DNA of 64,000 nt from Neocallimastix lanati (nom. inval.) (lineage: Eukaryota > Neocallimastigomycota > Neocallimastigomycetes > Neocallimastigales > Neocallimastigaceae), in contig JACVTC010000012.1 of NCBI GenBank assembly GCA_016946835.1, positions 708,501 through 772,500 of the forward strand, read 5' to 3'. Positions 44,899 to 56,799 of this stretch are shown one piece after another. The position numbers and the translations under genes are program-made. Numbering within the stretch: the first letter of the stretch is position 1; each line of letters opens with the position of its first letter. The notes beneath the pieces are model-generated. The model was not told the DNA's origin and ran no database searches. It worked only from the letters and a program-made list of their open reading frames with translations.

Positions 44899-45149
44899 AA
44901 TAGTAATAAAAAACTAAAAATTAATAACTAAAAAAAAAAAAATAAAAAAAAGTCAATTTTTATTATAAAGTCTTGAGTATAATGAGAATTGTAATAATTT
45001 TATATCTTTTTGGAGTAAATAATTTCGATAATTAGTAGTTTGTTGAATGATTGAAAAATAATTTGATTTAGCACTTTTTTCAGTATATTATTTAAATTGA
45101 ATATCATAAAGTATTTAATGACTAAGATTGAATTGATGAAATAAAATGG

Positions 45150-45460
45150 CACAAAATTAGTAAAGAGTTAAATAAATTACTACAAGATTTAGAGTGAATC
45201 AATCTCTTACAACGTGATACATGAAATATAAAGTTGAAATACAATTGAATACAATAGATTCTTACATGAGAATAGTAATACTACATGAAAATAGAAATAC
45301 AATGAAAATGTATTACTAATTCTTGGGTGTAACTTATTTAACAATGTTCCAAAAATGCACCATTATATTCCGCAGTGAGTGTTCACCAGAAAAATTTTAC
45401 CAATAACATTACCATTGCGCATAATGTTATTAATTAACACAAAATATAACTTTACTACTA
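45150..45460. repeat. Repeat block R, copy upstream of LINE-A
   Basis: It shares with 50200-50800, in the same order, AGTGAATCAATCTC, ACAATAGATTC, AATGTATTACT...TTCTTGGGT, AATGCACCATTATATT and TTTTACCAATAACA. It lies directly upstream of LINE-A in the transcription sense. It could be a LINE 5' UTR or an older repeat at the insertion site. Confidence 0.6.
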
Positions 45461-45529
45461 TTTTGCACCAGTACTGTGGATCTACTTTATAAGAGTAAAG
45501 TTAATTCCCCTTGCAGGCGATTTAAATAC

Positions 45530-45640
45530 ATAAATCGAGTACACCCCTGCTCGGGGGAACCCTTCGTAGTAATAGATGATAATCCTGTATTTTCATTATG
45601 CCTTATCAGTACGACGTCGACGCTCTTGGTTAAGTTTGAT
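45530..45640 (-). mobile_element. Older LINE-C 3' fragment
   Basis: The minus strand reads KSVDVVLIRHNENTG then SSITTKGSPEQG. It is close to the LINE-C ends in the tRNA cassettes (SVNVVLIRHNDNTGSES). The poly(A) tail is lost and the copy is diverged. LINE-B has inserted beside it. Confidence 0.6.
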
Positions 45641-45646
45641 ATTTTG

Positions 45647-45649
<3 letters not shown>

Positions 45650-45696
<47 letters not shown>

Positions 45697-48600
45697 CTAG
45701 GAATAAACTTTATTTAATAATATTTTTTTAAAAAATACATGAAATTTAAATACATGAAATTTTTTTATATTAATATTAAAAAACTACGTTATGAGCTTCG
45801 AGGACGAAAAGGCCTCTAACTCTTCCCATTCATCGAAGATAACCCCATGTGGATGAAAATTATCATTCGAATCTGTATCAGAATTTCTTCTTTGCCTTAT
45901 CGTTACGACGTCGACACTCTTGACAACGGTAGGTCTAACACTATACAAATCGATCATGGTGTAAAAATCACCAATCACAATAGGCATAACGTTAGTAAGG
46001 AATTCCGCAAGCCCCACAAAAAATGAAATCGGGAAAGAAGACTCGTTCGAAGGTGATTGAAAAATATTATTAATAAGTCGCCTTCTTTCCCCCGAGCCGA
46101 TCTTTAAGATTTCAAATACTGCATTTCCGCCAAGAAGGATACACAGCACGTAAAAATTGATATTATCATCAAAATCTTCCTCTTTATCATCAGGAATGTT
46201 CAATGATTTCTCATGAACAATTAGAGAAAAATTAATAAAAATTTCATCAACAAAGGGAATGAAATGTTGCCTAAATTCTTCAAATTTAGGACATAAAAGT
46301 ATCCAGTGTGTAAAACTAGGTATGCTGTTACTCTCACCACAACAAGGGCAGTATGTTGGGCAATTTTCTGATACTAGATTACTTTTAACATACGTTTTTA
46401 CATCAAATTTGAATCCACATTTAATTCGTCCAATCCAAAAAAATCCAAGAGAAAATTGTGAATATTTAAGTGATAGACGATGAATAAATTTTTTAAAACC
46501 AAATTTAAATTTCTTGTATTTTGTAGATCTGATCGCAGGAGTGCTTGAATAATGAATATTTTCCCAGTAAAACTTCCTTATTTCTCCAGGAAGTTTATTA
46601 CTGTGCTTGTGTACTGCTAAACTCCGTGCTTTTTTCGTCCATGAATAGTGAGAAAGTGTAGGTATATTTTTGACTAAATGAGAAATAATACAAGAAGAAT
46701 CTTTCCACTTTTTAAAGCATCGAATCATCGCCTTAGCACAAAAACTAGCTATAGGAGGTATAGAAAGTTCCTTAGACATATTGTAAATTGAAGTATTGGA
46801 GGTTTTATTTTTAAACCCGAAACTCCAATACAAACCTCGATTAAAAGCAGTTTGAGCTTTTTCAGTATTCTTTTTATTTGAACCAAGTAAGGGAGCATAA
46901 TAAAGAACTGAACTAAGGACAAAAGAAACTAGTATACGAGTTTTAAAGTAGAAAGGAACATTCCTATTGGTTAAAAATCTAAAGAAAGAGTTAACTGTAT
47001 AATTAATTTTACTGTTCATCTTAGCAATAATAGGTTTTAAATCCAACGATTCATTAAAAGGTATACCAAGATATGTATATTGATTAGTGCTTGGTATATA
47101 GTTCATACCAAGTCTAAATGTAGGATTTTCATAATGTCTTGAAGGAATAAAATTCTTTGGTTTAACAACTAGTGTAGCGCATTTATTGATTCCAAAGGTC
47201 ATTTCATTTTTAATACCCCAATCATGAGCAATATTCAAAAGGTTTTTAAGTGAAGATTTTGTAGGAGCTAATAATACAATATCATCAGCAAATAATCCAC
47301 CACAACACTTTTTCTTTTCAGTAATCACACCATATCTTTTACATTTATCAAAAATATCATTGATAAATATATTGAATAAAATAGGTGAGAGAGGACACCC
47401 TTGGCGAACACCACGGTGTATTGGAAATTCTTTTGAAAGTTTACCATTAAAGATTGCACGAGCTTTCGAGGTAAGGTATAGATTAGTAATGAATTGAAGG
47501 CATTTACCACGAATACCAAGATTATCTAGTTTAGTAAGTATATTGTAAATTGGAACTGAATCATAAGCTTTTTTAAGGTCAAGAAAGGCAAGAAAGGTAA
47601 ATTTATCCTTAAATTTTCTTCTTTGACAAATTTCACGAATGGATACAAATAAACTAATACATTCTTCTTTATTTCTAAAACCAAACTGTTCTGGTCTAAT
47701 TATTCCATTAGAAAAAGCATAGTCCGATATTCTTTTAGTGACAATTTTTGATAGAATTTTTAAACCTACATTGATGAGTGAAATACCACGATAATTATTA
47801 CAATCTGAAAGATCCCCTTTTTTAGGAATAGAAACAATAGAAGCAGAGTTCCATTCATTAGGAAAGTCACCATCCCAAATTTTATTAAAAAGTAATAACA
47901 GACACTTTGCACAATCGGAATAAGTAACCTCTTGATTAGAATCATCCTGAGAAGAATTTCTACTCTCAGAATTAAAAAATGCTTTAAAAAATTCTGTAGG
48001 TATACCATCAGGACCAGGTGCTTTGTTATTTTTCATTGAAAGAACAGTTGAATGAATTTCTGACATGGAAATAGGTTGATTAATATCCCATGATTCCTGA
48101 GGAGTAGAAGAATTATTAAGTATTCTTTTCCAATAATTTTCATTAAGACTGTGACCAGTTATATCAGAAGCAAGTTCTTCATAGTGTTCTGCAAAACGAT
48201 TGAGTTGATCTTCTTGGGATACTAGAACATTACCTTCTTTATCTTTAATGTATACAGGTGATTGGGAAGGAGAGTAAGAAGGTTTAGAAATTTTCTTAAG
48301 TCCAGACCAACCACGCTGGGCATCATTTTTTAAGAAACATTCGCCGATGGAATGAATCAAATTTTTAAATCTAATATTTCTAATATTTCTTTTAATACTA
48401 ATGATATAATCAGAGAGAACTCTATATTCTTTTGAGAGATCACAAAATTCTTGAAGATTTGACAAATCATTACGAAGTTTAAAATTTTTAATCCTTTTAT
48501 AAAATAAATGTTTTTCATGTGATAATTTCTTAATATAAGCAGGACAATGGAACGCTGAACCCTGTAAATTTGTAGGAACTCTTGCTTGAATGTCATCGCC

Positions 48601-49935
48601 TATTTTATTTGCTGTGTCAAGAAGTTTTTTAACCATTGTATTAGAGTCTAGATTATCATTATGTTCAAATTCATCCAGTAAACATGTGAATTTATTATGA
48701 GAGAAGATTGCTTCACGTTTATCCCTACAAATTCGATTAGACCACTTAATTTGTTTATCCCGAGGGGGAGTAACAAAACCATCAGGAGATATTTTTTTAC
48801 AAGAAAGAATAAGTGGTAAATGGTCAGAGATGTCATTAAAAGAGTAGCATACAGAAGCAATATTCAGATAATTTCTTAATTTATCGTTCACTACTATAAA
48901 ATCAATACAAGATTTCTTTCCACCATTAGACCAAGTAAATTGATGACCAACCATATCCATAACAAACCATTGAGGGGAAATTCTAAGAATAAGATCTTTG
49001 AGTTGTTGCTTAGTCATGTTGAAATCACCAACAATAGCCGAAGGGTTATTCTGATGGTTCTTGAGCCAATTAGCAAAATCAGTTTCCGCTTTTTCTCTAG
49101 AGTCTTTGTGTTTTTTGCTAGGGATGTAAATGTTCCCTAAAGAACATCTGACACCCCAAAAAGAGAATATATTTACTGAGAGTATATATCTATATTCAAA
49201 ATCATCATTAGTGAATTGGCAGGAGGAGTGCACACCTATATAAAGGCCCCTCATACCAGGGATTTTTTTGTCCGCACGTCTCAGTACTGTTCTATAATGA
49301 TTAAGGAATGGATATGAGTTAGAAAAGGAGTTAAGGAATGAACTATTACCGACTTCTTGAAGACAAATACAAATAGGATTAAAGATTGAATTAAAATTGG
49401 TAAGTCCGTCACGTTTTTCAGAATTCCAACCATTTATGTTCCAGCTAATACAGAGGTTGAAATATTTAGTATTCGAGAAAGGGTTAGCATACAGGAGGCT
49501 TTCAGAGATGGGGATTGAGGGTTCAGAATAATACCTGGTTCTATTATGATTAACATTACTAAATGTGCGTATCCTTGAAGTAATCTTCCATTTAATTCTT
49601 TTAACAGGTAAGTGCTTAGTAATCAAATAAATAACCTTCAAATAATCCGTACAATTATTATAGTTAACTCTTAGGATGAAGTAGTTTTCCATATTAATAT
49701 AGTGTTTTTTAACGATTCCATGAACAACTTCATTACAATTTGATATCTTTTTGCTTAAAAATTCCCATAGTCTACTTTCAGTCCAAGATTCAAGATCATG
49801 AATGAAAATTAAAACAAATTTATCATGGTCAGGACCATAAAGTCGCAGACCTCTTCGTATAGTTGACATAATAAAATAAAAAACTTATCTATATTAATAA
49901 AAAGTAAGTGTAATAAAAAAATAAAAAAATAAAAT
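45650..49935 (-). mobile_element. Full-length non-LTR retrotransposon, LINE-B
   Basis: A 44-nt poly(T) (45650-45693), a short 3' UTR starting TAGACTAGGAATAAAC, one intact ORF and an A-rich 5' region. The intact ORF and long tail suggest a recent insertion. It is the source family of the truncated copy at 39422. Confidence 0.87.
45784..49869 (-). CDS. LINE-B polyprotein: APE endonuclease and reverse transcriptase
   Basis: 1361 aa, collinear with LINE-A except that the long Ser/Thr repeat is absent. The N-terminal module contains LESWTESRLWEFLSKKI. The endonuclease has SWNINGWN, QEVGNS, VGDFNMT and SDHLPLI. The reverse transcriptase has GPDGIPTEFFKAF, SIPKKGDLSDCNNYRGISL, AFLDLKKAYDSVP, GVRQGCPLSPILFNIF and FADDIV. 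The C-terminal knuckle is CPTYCPCCGESN...H...C, followed by an acidic tail EEWEELEAFSSS. The start MSTIRRGLRL is the first ATG in frame and lies close to the A-rich 5' leader. The two LINEs are separate subfamilies with clearly diverged proteins. Confidence 0.93.
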   Translation of the reverse strand: MSTIRRGLRLYGPDHDKFVLIFIHDLESWTESRLWEFLSKKISNCNEVVHGIVKKHYINMENYFILRVNYNNCTDYLKVIYLITKHLPVKRIKWKITSRIRTFSNVNHNRTRYYSEPSIPISESLLYANPFSNTKYFNLCISWNINGWNSEKRDGLTNFNSIFNPICICLQEVGNSSFLNSFSNSYPFLNHYRTVLRRADKKIPGMRGLYIGVHSSCQFTNDDFEYRYILSVNIFSFWGVRCSLGNIYIPSKKHKDSREKAETDFANWLKNHQNNPSAIVGDFNMTKQQLKDLILRISPQWFVMDMVGHQFTWSNGGKKSCIDFIVVNDKLRNYLNIASVCYSFNDISDHLPLILSCKKISPDGFVTPPRDKQIKWSNRICRDKREAIFSHNKFTCLLDEFEHNDNLDSNTMVKKLLDTANKIGDDIQARVPTNLQGSAFHCPAYIKKLSHEKHLFYKRIKNFKLRNDLSNLQEFCDLSKEYRVLSDYIISIKRNIRNIRFKNLIHSIGECFLKNDAQRGWSGLKKISKPSYSPSQSPVYIKDKEGNVLVSQEDQLNRFAEHYEELASDITGHSLNENYWKRILNNSSTPQESWDINQPISMSEIHSTVLSMKNNKAPGPDGIPTEFFKAFFNSESRNSSQDDSNQEVTYSDCAKCLLLLFNKIWDGDFPNEWNSASIVSIPKKGDLSDCNNYRGISLINVGLKILSKIVTKRISDYAFSNGIIRPEQFGFRNKEECISLFVSIREICQRRKFKDKFTFLAFLDLKKAYDSVPIYNILTKLDNLGIRGKCLQFITNLYLTSKARAIFNGKLSKEFPIHRGVRQGCPLSPILFNIFINDIFDKCKRYGVITEKKKCCGGLFADDIVLLAPTKSSLKNLLNIAHDWGIKNEMTFGINKCATLVVKPKNFIPSRHYENPTFRLGMNYIPSTNQYTYLGIPFNESLDLKPIIAKMNSKINYTVNSFFRFLTNRNVPFYFKTRILVSFVLSSVLYYAPLLGSNKKNTEKAQTAFNRGLYWSFGFKNKTSNTSIYNMSKELSIPPIASFCAKAMIRCFKKWKDSSCIISHLVKNIPTLSHYSWTKKARSLAVHKHSNKLPGEIRKFYWENIHYSSTPAIRSTKYKKFKFGFKKFIHRLSLKYSQFSLGFFWIGRIKCGFKFDVKTYVKSNLVSENCPTYCPCCGESNSIPSFTHWILLCPKFEEFRQHFIPFVDEIFINFSLIVHEKSLNIPDDKEEDFDDNINFYVLCILLGGNAVFEILKIGSGERRRLINNIFQSPSNESSFPISFFVGLAEFLTNVMPIVIGDFYTMIDLYSVRPTVVKSVDVVTIRQRRNSDTDSNDNFHPHGVIFDEWEELEAFSSSKLIT

Positions 49936-50159
49936 TAGTAAAAATTAAAAAATTAAAAAAAAAAATAAAAATTTATTGCTGTTGTCTTCTCTTTCGTGTA
50001 TATTGTTTGCTAAAACTTGTTTGTTTTTCTTTCTTTTTGTGTTGACTAGTTTTAATTAATGATTTTCAATTATAAATTCCTGTTTTATGTAAAAATTTCT
50101 GTAAAATAATCATATATAATATAAAATTTAAATGTTAATGAAATAATAGTTGTGAAAAA

Positions 50160-50800
50160 CTATAAAAAGATTCCCATCCGTTAAATAATGTCTCAAACAC
50201 AAGCTTTGGAGTGAATCAATCTCCTACATTTCCATTTTACAATAGCTACATGAGAGTATAAATAATACTATAGAAAAAAACATATACAAAATAATGCTAA
50301 AGTAAAAAATACAATAGATTCATTACAATGATAATATGTAGAAACTACATGATATTATTAATTGTACAACTCCAATGTTACTACATATCCAGTTTAAGAC
50401 ATTATAGAACGTCAAGTTCACTTTCTACAGTCTTCCAGTATTCCAGATTTCTCTCTTCGTACTAGAAGCCACTTTAGAAAGGATAACCATTGATTATCAT
50501 CAGAATCACAGAAAGCTGTAATTAGTACACCTGATATAGGTTATTCCTTTTCCATCAACCCTCCATGGACCTGGAAAAACAGTCCACTTCATTGGGGGAT
50601 ATTTTGCAATACCTATCAAATAATAGCTCAAACGAACTACTTATGATAGGCCCTGCTCGGGGATAAGGGGGATACAATAAAAATGTATTACTTATTCTTG
50701 GGTTTAACAAAGCTCACAAAATGCACCATTATATTACGCAGCGAAGGATCATCAAAAAAAAATTTTACCAATAACACTAACCATGGCGCATAATATTATT
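50160..50800. repeat. Repeat block R, copy upstream of LINE-B
   Basis: The longest copy of block R, with higher GC than its surroundings. It includes CCCTGCTCGGGGATAAGGGG, the string ATACAATAAAAATGTATTAC and CCATGGCGCATAAT. No long ORF was found on either strand. Parts recur at 45150-45460 and beside the tRNA cassettes. Confidence 0.6.
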
Positions 50801-50819
50801 TTATTTTATGTATATATAA

Positions 50820-52264
50820 AAGTTAAATCAATAACAAAATTTTTCATTTCTTTGATACTTTTTTTTTTTTTTTTTTAAAATTATTTCTTATTTTATTTTT
50901 TTTTTTTTTTATTATTTTTAATTTTTATTTTAATTTTATTATTATTTTTTTTTAATGCGCGTAAATGTTTGATAAAATATAAATAAATTTTTTTAACTTT
51001 TTAATTATTTAATTTTTTTTTTTTTTTTTTCATTTGATTTTCAAAATAATTAAAATAAAATTTCTTAATTTAAAATAAAAAAATTAAAAAAAAAATATTT
51101 ATTAAAATAAAATAAAAAAAAAAAAAAAGGGAGAGATAAAACAAATTTCCTTGCTAAAGTTTTAATGCGTTTTTTTTTTTTTTTTTTTTTAAATTTTCCC
51201 ATTTAAATAATATTAAAAATGAAAATAAATAAAAAAAAAAAAATCAAAATAAAATAAAAAAATATTATAAATAAATTTTAAAATTATAATCAAAATTATA
51301 AAAAAATATATATAATGATAAAAAAAAAAACTTTTAAAATCGTTCTAAAATAAATTATAATATTTATAAAAAAATTTTATATAAAAAAAAATTACAACAA
51401 TTTTTTTTTCCTTTTCTCTTGTTTATGAACAGCGCATCAATGTCGAAATTTTTTTGTTTTATCTTCTTTTTTCTTTTTTTTTTTTAAAAAAATACTTTTT
51501 TTTTTTATAGACCTTATTATTTATCAACCAAATGAAAAAAAAAAAGTATTAGTTTATAATATATATTTATATATAAACTATATTTTTTTTAAATAAGTCT
51601 TAAATAAATTATAAAATATTTTTAAATATGTTTTTATATAAAATAAAAATATAATATATATTAATAAAAAATATTAAAAATATAAATATGGATTATTAAA
51701 TCTTGAAAAAAATTGAAAAAAAAAATCAATAAAAAAATCAAATTAAAAGAAAGAGTCTTTCAATTATTTTTTTATATATATAATTTTTTTCTTCTTTTTT
51801 TTGAACTATTTGATTTTTTTTTTTTTTTTACTTTTTTTTTCCAAAAAGCAAAATAAAAAAAAGTTAATGCGATATTTTTTATATAAATAAAAATTTACTT
51901 TTAAAAATAATTAAATAAAATATTTTTCTTCTTTTATCATATATTAAATATAGCATTTTTTTTTTGTTCATATTTTTTTAGAATAAAATTATTTTCTTTC
52001 ATTATCTTTTCTTTTTTTTTTTTAATAATCATTTAAAATAAATGATATTAAAATAAAAAAAAAAACTATGGCGCATTTTCATTTTTTTTTAATTATTTTA
52101 TTTTTATTATTTTATTATGCTATAAATTTCTTAAATGTTTAACATTTTTTATATATTCTCTTTTTATTTTGTTATTTAGTAATATTTTTTATTTAAAGAG
52201 ATTTTTTTGTCTTTCAAATTTTCTCTTATATTTTAATTTATTTTCGTTTTACTATTTATTTAAC
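50820..52264. other. AT-rich intergenic DNA
   Basis: Homopolymer A and T runs dominate. No coding, RNA or element signature was found. The last ~200 bp before the host gene stop would include its 3' UTR; several AATAAA-like strings are present but none stands out. Confidence 0.5.
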
Positions 52265-53713
52265 TTAATATTCTCTGTCTGCAATATCGATTTCGTAGTT
52301 ATTGTTGTTATTTGGGTTCTTCTTAACAGTTCTAACGGTAGTAGTAGTCTTAGTTTCTCTCTTTGGAAGACGAGTTGGAAGGGAGAGGAACATGTAGATA
52401 ACTTCTAATAAAACAAGAAGGAAGATAAGGAAGAGAAGAATTAAGACGGCTAAAAGAATCTTTCTTAATGAAGAAGCCTTAGCGAAGAACATTTGTTGGT
52501 TAAGGTCAGCAGTTCTGTTACCAAGTAATTCAGAAACAGCGTTTGGAATAGCACCAATAGTAATTCTGTTTAAGAAACTAGTAATACCATTGACACCAAA
52601 GTTAAGAACGATGTACATAACAAGGTTGAAGAAGAAGACCATAAAGATAAGTAATAAAACAACAAGATAAATGATACAGAACATTCTAATATTGTTGTCT
52701 CTGAACTTTAATTGAGCAAAAATGATAAGAAGAGCGATAATTAAACAGATGATCCAGTTAATGTGGAACATCCATTTGAAAGAAGAGAAGTAAGAAGATA
52801 TTCTGTGACCAGCAACTCTGTAGTTTAAGATGTTGTTCTTGAATGTACCAATATCAACACCTTGGCTGTCCTTAGTTGGATAAATGTTGTAAGAATCATC
52901 TTTGTTGAACTTGACGAACATATCTTGAACATTATCCCATTGATTTTGTGGAACACCAGCATCGCTTAAGACTTGTTGATCACGAGAAGCGAAAAGTTTC
53001 ATAGCGTTTTGAGAAAGAAGAATCTTTTCAATTGGAATACCTAAATTTGGGAAACCGGCTGGTAAAACATCACCAACTAAGTTAGATAATTTGTTACTGA
53101 CATTAAGAACAGAAGCTTGTCTATCCATGTTAACTTGACCTTCAACAGCCCAAACTCTGTTGAATGGCCAGATATTGTGCTTACCAGCGGCAGCGGCCAC
53201 TATTAATTTTTAATGTAATTAAATATGTAATAATTAAATTTAGAATATATATCTATTTATAAAAATAATATCATAATATATTATCTTTTTTATTTATTAA
53301 AATTTTTATTTGTTATTATATACTTTTTATAGTTCTTTATCAACTAATATTACACTATTCTATAAATATCTAATTTTTAATATTTACAATTAATTCTAAT
53401 TCTTTTTTATCTATAACTTTATAATATGATTTTCTCTCTTTATGTTCTTCTTTCATATTTAATAAATATATATTGGTAATTTTCATCCATTTTCAAAATA
53501 TAAAAAAAAAAGAATATTAAAATAAAAATCCTGAATTTTTTCAGACAATTACTTACAGATTAATAAAATAATAGTTGGAATGAAAAGAAGGATGGATAAA
53601 ATCCAGAACTTTCTTCTAAGCTTGTATTTAGTAGCGCTTTCACCATTGATGGTGGTCTTAGTAGTTGTAGTAGTAGTAGTGTATGGTTTGTCACTTTTTC
53701 TTCCGAAAGCCAT
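52265..53713 (-). CDS. Spliced host gene: four-pass membrane protein, unknown function
   Basis: Exon 1 is 53557-53713, exon 2 is 52265-53199, and the intron is 53200-53556 (357 nt, GTAAGT...TTAATAG, phase 1). The product is 363 aa. Residues 1-35 are basic with a Thr run (MAFGRKSDKPY, T7). A hydrophobic helix spans about 36-57, followed by a ~140-residue hydrophilic domain (58-197) and three more helices at about 198-216, 224-251 and 299-325. The tail is cytosol-like with a Thr run, an Asn run and EIDIADREY. The topology (TM, long loop, three TMs) resembles fungal SUR7/PalI-type proteins, but I see no diagnostic motif. Codon use (AAG, ATC, GTC, GGT) is much richer in GC than the flanks, suggesting selection and good expression. 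It is the only ordinary host protein gene found here. Confidence 0.85.
53200..53556 (-). other. Intron of the membrane-protein gene
   Basis: Donor GTAAGT directly after ...TTAATCT, acceptor ...TTAATAG before TGGCCGCTGCC. Very AT-rich with in-frame stops. Removing it restores one frame across a Leu codon in the first transmembrane helix. Confidence 0.85.
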
Positions 53714-56319
53714 TTTTTTCTATTTATAAAAAATTTTTTAATTTATGAAATAAAAAATAAAACTTATATTTATAATATATGTGTGTATTGAGTTGTGTGA
53801 AAACGAAATTGTTTTTTTAAATATGTTTTTTTTAAAACTTTAAATTAAAGTACTTTTTTTTTAAATTAAAAAAAAAATAAATTTTATTAAATTATGATAT
53901 ATTCTTATTTTTTTTATAATATTTCCTTTATTTTTTTTTTTTTCTATTTTAAATATTTTTTTTCTAATTCTAAAAAAAAATTTATTCTTCTAATATATAA
54001 AATATAAAAAGAAATTAAAAGAAATAGAAAATAAAAACGATTAAAAGAGAAAAAAAATTATAAAAAGATAACTTTTTTTTTAAATTAAATTATAAAGTCA
54101 ATAAATACGTGAAAAAAAAATAAAATTTGAAAAAGAAAAGGCAATTTTCATTTCTTTTATACTTTAATTTTTTTTTTTAATTTTTTTTATTATTTTTTTT
54201 TTTTTTTTATTTCATTTTTCTTTATTTCTTATTTGTTAAAAAAAAAATAAAAAAAAACTATAGAATTAAATTCTCAAATAAATGAATAAATAATTATATT
54301 TGTAAATAAATAGTTAAATAAATAAGTGAATATATAATATTTAATTAAATAAATAGCTATCAACAACTTTAATCAATTGAGTTCTATTTAAAATAATCAT
54401 TTAATATATATATGAATATATTTGAATATATGTAAATAGTATTGACTATTTTATTTTATTTTTTTAATATAAATACATCTTTTATAATATATTGTATTTC
54501 ATAAATTACTGTATATTCTAATATATACCTTATTTTCTATTGATATGTGTCATCCAAAATGAACTTATCATATATAAATAATACTATTCTATAATATATA
54601 AATTCTATTTAAAAAAATGGCATTAACGTTGAAAAAATTTTTTTTACAAAAATAATAATAAATGTATAATTGATAATAAAATATAAATAATAAACTATAA
54701 AATTTTAAATATTAAATTTATATTATAAAGTATTAAATTTAAATAATAAAATGTAAATAAATATATAATAAAATATAAATAAATATATAATAAAATATAA
54801 ATAAATATATAATAAAATATAAATAAATATATAATAAATATAAATAAATGTACAATAATTTTTTAAAAAAAAAAGTTAATAATTACAATAAAAAATAAAT
54901 AATTTTATTATTAATATTATTTCTATTAAAAAAAATATTAATAATTAAAATTAATATAACAACATGTCTTTTCAATTTAAAATTATAGTAAATAAAGTTT
55001 ATTTCAATATATGAAAGATGTATTACAATATAGTGTAATACAATAAATAATATATTTGGTATTTATATTATGTAATATATTTAATATAAATTATATCAAT
55101 TAGTAAATAGATTGAAATAATTTTTTTTATTATTGATACATCTATTCTATAATATTATGTATATAATATATTTATATTTTTTGTTTAAATAATATTTATA
55201 TTTATATATATTACTCAATTTAATTTTATATTTATTAATACAATATATATTATTTATATTTATATAATATTATTAAAAAAATTATTTTTAATATAAAGAG
55301 TATAATATATTTTAATTTATTATTAATATGTTTTTAATTAAATCAATTGAATTCCTTTAAACTACTTTTACTATAAAAAAAAATTTTTAAAAAAAAAAAT
55401 TTATTTATACAGTGAATAATAAATATTAATAATATAAATAATAAAATAATAATAGAGTATATATTATTAAATAATAATAAAATGAGTATTTATTAATAAA
55501 TAAATAATAGAATAAATAATAATAATGGAATAATAAATAATGGAATAATAAATAATAAATAATAAAATGAGTATTTATTAATAAATAATAAATAATAAAT
55601 AATTGAATAATAGTATTTGTATTTATTATAAAAAATAATCTATATATGTAAACTATAATGATTAAAATCGAAAGTGTATATAAAATAATAGTAATAGTAA
55701 TAGTAATAATAATAGTATTAACAATAATAAAATAATTTAGAAGGTTGTTGTCCTCAACTTCTTTTTTTTCCTTGTATTTTTTTTTTTTTTTTTTTTAATT
55801 TTTTTGGAGATTTTAACCATGATCAAATAAAAATAGTCAACATAATTAAATTTCTTTTAAAAGTTTGAAATATATAAAAAAAAGAATAAAGTGTTTCTTT
55901 GAGTATGAATAGAATAAATTTATAGCCTACAAAATTGTATTTTAAATGTCCACTTGGTTGTCTTGTCGTTTGATATGGGTTTATTTTAATAACTTATTTT
56001 ATGGAATTAAAGTAATAAAATGTTATGAATTTACTTTAGTGATTTGTTTAATAAGATAAAAATAATAAAAAAATAAGTAAAAATCGATGAATTTAACAAC
56101 CATTGCTTATTATAAGATAAAAACTAAAAAAAAAAAAAAATTGTAATTTTGAAAATATATTAAGCAAATGCTTATCTCTGACATCAGATACCAACCAACA
56201 ACCCAAATCGTAACCATTTAAAAAATAGAAATTAATAATAATAATAATAATAATAAATAAAAAGTATTAATAAAGAGAATTATGAATCATTCAAAATGAA
56301 TTTAACAATGATAAAATGA

Positions 56320-56377
<58 letters not shown>

Positions 56378-56420
56378 GAAAAAAGAAAAGAGAAAAGAAA
56401 AAGCGGAAATGATTGAAATT
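53714..56420. other. AT-rich intergenic DNA upstream of the membrane-protein gene
   Basis: No ORF with coding character. It includes a 22-bp tandem repeat (about 54745-54850, unit AAATAAATATATAATAAAAT plus 2 nt) and reversed copies of the motif GAGTATTTATTAATAAATAA (about 55483 and 55568). An (AAT)n run lies at 56320-56375. Promoter elements cannot be separated from background. Confidence 0.5.
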
Positions 56421-56799
56421 AAATTAAAATAAATTATTTGTTATGGTATAGAGCCTTATAGCTATTACCATAAACTTTGGGTTTTTTTTGTTGTTGTTGT
56501 TGTTTTTTGTTTTAAGAGTATGAAATAAAATAGAAAATAAATCATCCTTAAAATTCTATTTTTTATAATTTAAATATTGGTATTACAAAATCCATCATTA
56601 ATTTTTTAAAATTATAAATAGGAATACTAAAATATTATAATTCATAATTAATAAACATTGATTGAAGTTTATTAATAATAATTTTATTATTATTATTATT
56701 ACTTCTATGGTCAATAAACATTTTGAAAAGTTTATTAGTATTACTTTCAATAAACTTAAATATTTATCAGACAAATAATAATAATTTCGATTTATTATT

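Larger units (their letters stand above)
40145..44945 (-). mobile_element. Full-length non-LTR retrotransposon, LINE-A
   Basis: In the minus sense there is a short A-rich 5' region, one long intact ORF (40411-44898), a ~265-bp 3' UTR and a poly(A) tail (poly(T) at 40145-40173). The ORF is uninterrupted, so the copy could be active. The 5' boundary is uncertain: the next 500 bp include repeat block R, which may be part of the element. It has the APE endonuclease type architecture. The exact clade is not assigned. Confidence 0.85.

Noticed and set aside
56440-56472. Palindrome TTATGGTA...TACCATAA as a regulatory operator
   Set aside because: The 8-bp arms are weak evidence in AT-rich DNA and there is no gene nearby to regulate.
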